Shown in pieces: positions 58,789-64,000 of a stretch of DNA of 64,000 nucleotides. Every line of letters starts with the position of its first letter. Position 1 is the stretch's first letter. The notes beneath the pieces were generated by a model, which saw only the letters and a list, made by a program, of their open reading frames with translations, had not been told where the DNA came from and searched no databases. The translations under genes were made by a program, and so were the position numbers. This DNA comes from Saccharospirillum sp. (GTDB taxonomy: Bacteria > Pseudomonadota > Gammaproteobacteria > Pseudomonadales > Natronospirillaceae): positions 31,184-95,183 of the forward strand of contig JAIUML010000017.1 in the NCBI GenBank assembly GCA_022565595.1, in the 5' to 3' direction.

Positions 58789-58989
58789 TTACCGGTTCAG
58801 TATGCGTGCTTTAACCCTTGACCAGGAAGATCCTTTATCCTGATCGACCTCAAAGGCTGCAAGTCGTCGATCCAGTTCTTCCTTTTGGGGGCCTGTGAGT
58901 TCAATCTCCACATCTTCTGCGACGACGCTATCCCACAGTGCTTCGGCGAGCATGATTCTTTCAGAGATTGTAAGTGATTGTATTTCCAC
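58789..58989 (-). CDS. Addiction-module antitoxin (Unstab_antitox family)
   Basis: A 66-residue helical protein: LTISERIMLAEALWDSV followed by ELTGPQKEELDRRLAAFE and a C-terminal SSWSRVKARIL. This is the small addiction-module family that normally precedes a RelE/ParE toxin. It is intact, while the toxin immediately after it (TAAATG junction) has a nonsense codon, so the antitoxin is now an orphan. Confidence 0.88.
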   Translation of the reverse strand: MEIQSLTISERIMLAEALWDSVVAEDVEIELTGPQKEELDRRLAAFEVDQDKGSSWSRVKARILNR

Positions 58990-59067
58990 GATATTGGCCT
59001 CAAACTGAGCAGCGACAATAGTATTTTAGCACAAGTATAGGCCTGAAACTGCCAGCGGAATGGGCCC

Positions 59068-62000
59068 TCACATATTCCGCCGATATTCCCCACCCACCTC
59101 ATAGAGGGTATGACTGATCTGCCCCAGGCTGGCGACCTTGACCGTCTGCATCAGCCGTTCGAACAGGTTGTTGCGCTCACGGGCATCCCTGGCGAGTTGT
59201 TGCAGTTCGTCCTGCACTTGCGCCTGATGTTGCAACTGAAACCGCGCGACCTGGTCGATCTGCTGACGTTTTTCTTCGTCGGTGGAGCGCATCAGTTCCA
59301 GGGTGCCGCCTTCGGTGTCGTCCTTGTCGGACTTGAAGGTGTTGACCCCGATGATGGGTAAATCGCCGCTGTGTTTCTTGTGCTCGTAGAGCATGGATTC
59401 ATCCTGAATCTTGCTGCGCTGGTACATGGAATCCATGGCGCCGAGCACGCCACCGCGCTCGCTGAGCCGCTCGAATTCTTCGTACACTGCATCCTCCACC
59501 ATATTGGTTAAATACTCGATGGTGTAGGCGCCTTGCAAGGGGTTCTCGTTCTGGTTCAGGCCCAGTTCCTTGTTAATAATTAGCTGTATGGCAACGGCGC
59601 GGCGCACGCTGGCTTCGGTGGGGGTGGTGATGGCTTCGTCGAAGGCGTTGGTGTGCAGGCTGTTGCAGTTGTCGAACAGGGCATAGAGCGCTTGCAGGGT
59701 GGTGCGAATGTCGTTGAACTGGATCTCCTGGGCGTGCAGCGAGCGGCCGGAGGTCTGGATGTGGTATTTGAGCATTTGCGAACGGGCATCGGCGCCGTAG
59801 CGGTATTTCATGGCGCGCGCCCAGATGCGTCGGGCAACTCGGCCGATCACGGCGTATTCCGGGTCCATACCGTTGCTGAAGAAAAAGCTCAGGTTGGGCG
59901 CAAACTGGTTGATGTCCATGCCCCGGGCACGGTAGTACTCGACCAGGGTAAAGCCGTTGGCGAGGGTAAAGGCCAGTTGGGTAATGGGGTTGGCCCCGGC
60001 TTCGGCGATGTGGTAACCGCTTACGCTGACGCTGTAAAAATTGCGTACGCCCTTGTCGATAAACCATTGCTGCACATCGCCCATCAAGTGCAGCGCAAAC
60101 TCGGTGGAGAAGATGCAGGTGTTTTGCGCCTGGTCTTCTTTCAGAATATCGGCCTGCACCGTGCCGCGCACCTGCTGCAGGGTGGCAGAGGCGATGCGCT
60201 GGTAGGTCTCGGCATCCACCAACTGGTTGCCATTGATGCCGAGCAGGCCCAGCCCCAGGCCGTTGTGCCCTTCGGGCAGGTCGCCCTGGTATTGGACGGC
60301 GTGTTTTCCAGTCAGTTGTTTGATGGTTTTTTGTACGGCGTCCCACTGGCCGTTTTCTTTCAGGTGTTTTTCGACTTGCTGGTCGATGGCGGTGTTCAGG
60401 AACATCGCCAGAATGATCGGTGCCGGGCCATTGATGGTCATTGAGACGGAGGTGCTGGGCGCGCAGAGGTCAAACCCCGAGTAGAGTTTTTTCATGTCGT
60501 CCAGGGTCGCGATGGAGACGCCACTGTTGCCGACCTTGCCGTAAATGTCGGGCCGCTCGGCCGGGTCTTCGCCGTACAGGGTCACCGAGTCGAAGGCGGT
60601 GGACAGCCGCGCCGCTGGCTGGCCCAGTGATAGGTAATGAAAGCGGCGGTTGGTGCGCTCGGGTGGGCCTTCGCCGGCAAACATCCGCGTCGGGTCTTCG
60701 CCGCTGCGTCTGTAGGGGTAGACGCCCGCCGTGTAGGGGAAGTGACCGGGCAGGTTTTCCTGGCCGCTGAACCAGACGCGCTCGCCCCAATCTCGGGTCG
60801 GGTTGGCGCTGACCTTGGGTACGCGGTTGCCGCTCAGGGTTTCGCGGTAATTGTCGCCGCTGATAGTCTTGCCACGCACCTGGTAGGCGAACTGGTCGGC
60901 CTGTACCGAGTCCATGCGTTTATCCCAGTTGAGCAGGGCTTCGCGGCTTTCCGGTAGCAACTGGTTCAGCAGTTCGTTGTAGCGCGTTGCCAGTGGTTGT
61001 TGCTCGGCGGGCAGGGTTGCCACGTCCAGTGGGGCCAGTTGTTCGGGTCGTTCGGCACCGAGCAGGACCAGGCTTTCGTGCAGGTGCTGCAGGTTGTGTG
61101 CGAGGTCGGCCTGATCGCGCAGCTGATGGCGCTGCGCCAGGCCCTGTTCGGCAATTTCGGCCAGGTAACGTTGATGCTGGCCGGGTATCAGCACATGGGC
61201 TTCGGGGTCGCCTTCGATCAGGTTACCGGTCCAGTCGTCATCACTGCGTTCGGAAAGCTGCCGGCAGAGGTAATTGAACAGGCGGTTCACACCAGGGTCC
61301 GAGAAGTGGCTGGCGATGCTGGGAAAGACGGGTATTTGTTCGTCCTTGCTGTCGAAATCGATGCGGTTGCGGCGCCATTGTTTGCGCACATCGCGCAGCG
61401 CATCCTGGGCGCCCTTGCGGTCGAACTTGTTGATGGCGATCCAGTCGGCGAGATCAATCATGTCGATCTTTTCCAACTGGCTGGCAGCACCGTATTCGGG
61501 CGTCATCACGTAGCCGGAGACATCGACCAGGTCAACAATGGCGCTGTCGCTCTGGCCGATGCCAGCGGTTTCGACAAAGACCAGGTCAAAACCCTGCTGG
61601 CTCAATTCGATAACGGCCGCGCTAAGCATGGCGTTTGTCGAGAGGTGTTGGCGCCGGGTGGCCATGGAGCGGAAAAACACATTGGGCAAGCGCAGGCTGT
61701 TCATGCGAATACGATCGCCGAGCAGGGCGCCACCGGTGCGGCGCCGGGTCGGGTCGATTGCCAGTACCGCAAACTGCTTGTCCGGGAATTCGGTGGCAAA
61801 ACGCAACACCAGCTCATCGGTCAGGCTCGATTTGCCCGCACCGCCGGTACCGGTCAGGCCCAGGGTCGGGGTCTGGCGGTCGCCGTGTTCCGGGTCTACC
61901 AGGCCTTGTTCGAGTTGCGATAGGCGCCGCGCCTTTTGCAGGTCAGCATGGGCATCCTTTGCCAGTTTTGCCGGGCGTGCTTCGTGCGCCTTGCGAATGT

Positions 62001-62412
62001 GTTCAACGGCGTCGTCGATCATGCCCGGCAGGCCGAGCTTCATGCCATCGGTCGGGTGGTAGATGCGGGTAACGCCGTAGGCTTCCAGTTCGCTGATTTC
62101 CTCCGGCGTAATGGTGCCACCGCCGCCGCCAATAATGGCGATATGGCCCGCGCCTGCCGCTTTGAGCCGGTCCACCAGGTAGCGGAAGTACTCCATATGG
62201 CCGCCCTGGTAGGAGCTCAGGGCAATGCCATCGGCGTCTTCCTGCAGGGCGGCCATGATCAGGTCGTCCACACTGCGGTTGTGGCCGAGGTGGATGACTT
62301 CGCAGCCCCGGTCCTGGATCAAGCGGCGCATCACGTTAATGGCCGCGTCGTGGCCGTCGAACAGGCTGGCGGCGGTGACAATGCGCAGCGGTGCGGTGGT
62401 CTCCTGGCTCAT
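59068..62412 (-). CDS. icmF: Fused isobutyryl-CoA mutase IcmF (B12-dependent acyl-CoA mutase with GTPase chaperone)
   Basis: An 1114-residue fusion. The N-terminal cobalamin-binding domain has FDGHDAAINV with the cobalt-ligating His, then a MeaB-type G domain with P-loop GTGGAGKSSL and the INKFD motif, then the mutase barrel. The order B12-GTPase-mutase is that of IcmF, which converts isobutyryl-CoA and butyryl-CoA, or isovaleryl-CoA and pivalyl-CoA, rather than of methylmalonyl-CoA mutase. The frame runs back to 62472; ATG 62412 has GAGGAG seven bases upstream, and its site overlaps the hbd stop, so the two are coupled. Confidence 0.93.
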   Translation of the reverse strand: MSQETTAPLRIVTAASLFDGHDAAINVMRRLIQDRGCEVIHLGHNRSVDDLIMAALQEDADGIALSSYQGGHMEYFRYLVDRLKAAGAGHIAIIGGGGGTITPEEISELEAYGVTRIYHPTDGMKLGLPGMIDDAVEHIRKAHEARPAKLAKDAHADLQKARRLSQLEQGLVDPEHGDRQTPTLGLTGTGGAGKSSLTDELVLRFATEFPDKQFAVLAIDPTRRRTGGALLGDRIRMNSLRLPNVFFRSMATRRQHLSTNAMLSAAVIELSQQGFDLVFVETAGIGQSDSAIVDLVDVSGYVMTPEYGAASQLEKIDMIDLADWIAINKFDRKGAQDALRDVRKQWRRNRIDFDSKDEQIPVFPSIASHFSDPGVNRLFNYLCRQLSERSDDDWTGNLIEGDPEAHVLIPGQHQRYLAEIAEQGLAQRHQLRDQADLAHNLQHLHESLVLLGAERPEQLAPLDVATLPAEQQPLATRYNELLNQLLPESREALLNWDKRMDSVQADQFAYQVRGKTISGDNYRETLSGNRVPKVSANPTRDWGERVWFSGQENLPGHFPYTAGVYPYRRSGEDPTRMFAGEGPPERTNRRFHYLSLGQPAARLSTAFDSVTLYGEDPAERPDIYGKVGNSGVSIATLDDMKKLYSGFDLCAPSTSVSMTINGPAPIILAMFLNTAIDQQVEKHLKENGQWDAVQKTIKQLTGKHAVQYQGDLPEGHNGLGLGLLGINGNQLVDAETYQRIASATLQQVRGTVQADILKEDQAQNTCIFSTEFALHLMGDVQQWFIDKGVRNFYSVSVSGYHIAEAGANPITQLAFTLANGFTLVEYYRARGMDINQFAPNLSFFFSNGMDPEYAVIGRVARRIWARAMKYRYGADARSQMLKYHIQTSGRSLHAQEIQFNDIRTTLQALYALFDNCNSLHTNAFDEAITTPTEASVRRAVAIQLIINKELGLNQNENPLQGAYTIEYLTNMVEDAVYEEFERLSERGGVLGAMDSMYQRSKIQDESMLYEHKKHSGDLPIIGVNTFKSDKDDTEGGTLELMRSTDEEKRQQIDQVARFQLQHQAQVQDELQQLARDARERNNLFERLMQTVKVASLGQISHTLYEVGGEYRRNM

Positions 62413-62422
62413 GCCCAACTCC

Positions 62423-63271
62423 TCAGTAATGGTAAAAACCCCGGCCGCTCTTGCGACCGGTGTAGCCGGCATCCACCATCTGCTGCAACAGTGGGCAGGG
62501 GCGGTATTTTGGGTCGTTAAAGCCGTTGTAGAGCACTTGCATGATGAACAGGCAGGTATCGAGGCCGATCATGTCTGCCAGTTTCAGCGGGCCCATGGGG
62601 TGGTTCATGCCCAATTGCATCACGGTGTCGATGTCCTCGGCGCTGGCGACCCCTTCATAGAGGGTGAAAATGGCCTCGTTGATCATCGGCATCAGAATGC
62701 GGTTGGAGACAAAGCCCGGGCAATCGCGAACGGTGACGGGGGTTTTGCCAATGCGCTCACTGAGCTGGTGAATGGCATCGAAGGTGGCATCGGACGTCTG
62801 CAAACCACGAATCAGCTCGACCAGTTGCATCAAGGGCACCGGGTTCATGAAATGCATGCCGATGACCTTGTCTGGTCTGCTGGTCGCGGCCGCCAACCGG
62901 GTAAGCGAGATGGCGCTGGTGTTGGAGGCGAGCAGAGTGTGCTCCGGGCAGGCCTGGTCCAGTTGCTGGAACAGACTGGTTTTCACCGCCTCGTTTTCTG
63001 TCACGGCTTCCACCACCAGATCACAGCCGGCAAGCGCTGCCATGGATTCCGCCGTGGTGAGGTTGGCCAGCGCTTCGGCCGGGGTGGTATCGGGCAGTTT
63101 GCCCTTCTCGGCCAGCTTGTTCAGGCTGAACTCGATGGTGGCCAGGGCCTTTTGCAATTGCTGGCTGTTTTTATCGACTAAAATAACAGGGAAGCCCTGT
63201 TGGGCAAACACCTGAGCAATGCCATTACCCATGGTGCCAGCGCCCAGAACGCCGATGGTGCGAAGGGTCAT
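62423..63271 (-). CDS. 3-hydroxyacyl-CoA (3-hydroxybutyryl-CoA) dehydrogenase
   Basis: A 282-residue NAD-dependent dehydrogenase. The Rossmann motif [16 protein letters not shown] opens the protein, and the C-terminal half has [14 protein letters not shown] and [16 protein letters not shown]. It fits the short single-domain FadB2/Hbd/MmgB type that oxidises 3-hydroxybutyryl-CoA. ATG 63271 with AGGAG upstream is preferred over the open frame from 63310. It leads the operon with icmF, pointing to short-chain or branched acyl-CoA metabolism. Confidence 0.94.
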   Translation of the reverse strand: MTLRTIGVLGAGTMGNGIAQVFAQQGFPVILVDKNSQQLQKALATIEFSLNKLAEKGKLPDTTPAEALANLTTAESMAALAGCDLVVEAVTENEAVKTSLFQQLDQACPEHTLLASNTSAISLTRLAAATSRPDKVIGMHFMNPVPLMQLVELIRGLQTSDATFDAIHQLSERIGKTPVTVRDCPGFVSNRILMPMINEAIFTLYEGVASAEDIDTVMQLGMNHPMGPLKLADMIGLDTCLFIMQVLYNGFNDPKYRPCPLLQQMVDAGYTGRKSGRGFYHY

Positions 63272-63325
63272 AAAGGAACTCCTGCTGGAAAAAGTTGTTT
63301 TTATAGGCAAGACAGGCTAGTTTTC

Positions 63326-63343
63326 GTTTACGTTAACGTCAAC
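63326..63343. promoter_or_regulatory. MerR-type palindromic operator, LiuR-like
   Basis: GTTTACGTTAACGTCAAC is a palindrome at 16 of 18 positions with a perfect ten-base core ACGTTAACGT. It lies between the divergent hbd-icmF operon and the MerR gene. It resembles the TTTACGT-type sites known for LiuR regulators of branched-chain and fatty acid catabolism. The regulator at 63435 is the natural binder. Confidence 0.7.
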
Positions 63344-63434
63344 TTGTAAGGGTGTGAAGAGGTCGCAAGGCCGCAGAGCCAGGCGTAAAGCCAGCACAAC
63401 ACACCCGCCATACTGAGGAACCGCACCCCAGACC

Positions 63435-63821
63435 ATGACTGTATCTGAGACCACTTTCACGATTAGAGACCTGGCCACAGAATTTGATCTGACCACACGC
63501 ACCATCCGCTTCTACGAGGACCGGGGCTTGCTCACGCCTGAGCGTTCCGGCCAGAAACGCATCTACCACAAAGGCGACCGCGCTCGGCTCAAGTTGATAC
63601 TGCGTGGCAAGCGGCTTGGTTTCACCTTGGATGAGATACAGCAATTGGTGACGGCTTATGAATCACCGGACGATGAAATCCCGCAGTTGGAGCAATACCT
63701 GAAAACCCTGGTGGCTCACCGGAAGACGCTATTGCAGCAGAAAGCGGATCTTGAGCGTACTTTGTTGGATCTGGAAAAGGCTGAAGCGGATTGCCGGATG
63801 GCGTTGGCGCGGAAGGGGTGA
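63435..63821 (+). CDS. MerR-family regulator, LiuR-like
   Basis: A 128-residue MerR protein: winged helix at about 7-75 with IRDLATEFDLTTRTIRFYED and a dimerisation helix (about 80-120). It has no metal-binding cysteine cluster; only one Cys near the end. The lack of metal ligands, the divergent acyl-CoA genes and the operator between them fit a LiuR-type regulator that senses an acyl-CoA. ATG 63435 is the natural start. Confidence 0.88.
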   Translation: MTVSETTFTIRDLATEFDLTTRTIRFYEDRGLLTPERSGQKRIYHKGDRARLKLILRGKRLGFTLDEIQQLVTAYESPDDEIPQLEQYLKTLVAHRKTLLQQKADLERTLLDLEKAEADCRMALARKG

Positions 63822-63932
63822 GGGGAAATGATGGCTGGGGTGGCATTATCAGAAAGAAATGCTGTATATTTAAGGGTCTTCATCTATTCGTGTGGGTGAG
63901 GAACCATCTGTAACCCGCCTAAATGGAATAGT

Positions 63933-64000
63933 ATGGCTGTTTTCATTCGCTCTTTGTTCCGGAACCCCTTAGCGCGAACCTTAATCAACTTGATCTTGGC
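63933..64000 (+). CDS. Possible start of an unidentified gene, cut by window end
   Basis: An ATG at 63933 with GGA about eight bases upstream opens a frame of 22 codons that reaches the window end without a stop: MAVFIRSLFRNP, then a hydrophobic stretch. The basic then hydrophobic pattern could be the N-terminus of a membrane or exported protein. Nothing more can be said from 68 bases. Confidence 0.35.
   Translation, partial: MAVFIRSLFRNPLARTLINLIL

Noticed and set aside
58554..58814. An 86-codon + strand frame
   Set aside because: It is antisense to the RelE/ParE pseudogene and has no family features.

Overview
The window looks like chromosome from a free-living, flagellated, aerobic gammaproteobacterium, probably a marine Oceanospirillales-type organism. 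This rests on gene content: four chemoreceptors, an unusually dense set of cyclic-di-GMP proteins, a fused IcmF mutase, a TRAP transporter, DUF3034 and DUF3135 proteins, and a LiuR-like MerR regulator. The genus cannot be fixed from sequence alone. I see no rRNA, tRNA, CRISPR, phage, transposase or integrase.

Layout. 1-22.3 kb is a signalling block: a PAS-GGDEF-EAL protein cut by the window edge and a decayed paralogue of it, three Aer-type PAS chemoreceptors plus one 4-helix-bundle chemoreceptor, an OmpR-type regulator, a translationally coupled set of two giant hybrid histidine kinases and an HD-GYP response regulator, and a GAF/PAS-GGDEF-EAL protein. 22.6-26.9 kb is a compact operon: periplasmic cupredoxin, membrane phosphodiesterase, DUF3034 envelope protein and truncated-haemoglobin lipoprotein. 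26.9-27.4 kb is an intergenic stretch built from large palindromes. 27.4-34.7 kb carries an HDOD-GAF protein, a LysR regulator divergent from aspA, a pirin, a periplasmic binding protein and an EAL-HDOD protein. 34.7-42.1 kb holds the bacterial alpha-2-macroglobulin and pbpC pair. 42.1-45.45 kb is an AT-richer TRAP transporter cassette lying between pbpC and a second, diverged copy of the pbpC 3' end. 45.5-52 kb is housekeeping and stress genes (ilvD, NYN nuclease, PEBP, HD-GYP, Usp, thioredoxin-like, rihA, cupin). 52.1-57.3 kb is a binding protein/histidine kinase/REC-DUF3369-GGDEF-EAL module flanked by a 48-bp imperfect direct repeat. 57.4-59 kb is a graveyard: a thioredoxin pseudogene, a frameshifted MerR gene and a toxin-antitoxin pair whose toxin carries an amber codon. 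59.1-63.8 kb is an acyl-CoA operon (hbd-like and icmF) divergent from a MerR regulator, with a clear palindromic operator between them.

How the parts work together. At least seven intact loci plus one remnant make, break or bind cyclic-di-GMP, next to chemoreceptors and kinases, so the region appears to couple redox, small-molecule and periplasmic sensing to motility and surface behaviour. The most notable observations are: (1) two separate cassettes, TRAP and SBP-HK-RR, each flanked by duplicated 3' ends of a neighbouring gene, with no recombinase; (2) a sensory module with a periplasmic binding protein but no transporter; (3) an operon linking a cupredoxin and a lipoprotein haemoglobin to a phosphodiesterase; (4) several broken genes that a simple ORF search misses; and (5) two roughly 100-bp nested palindromes at 27.0-27.3 kb.
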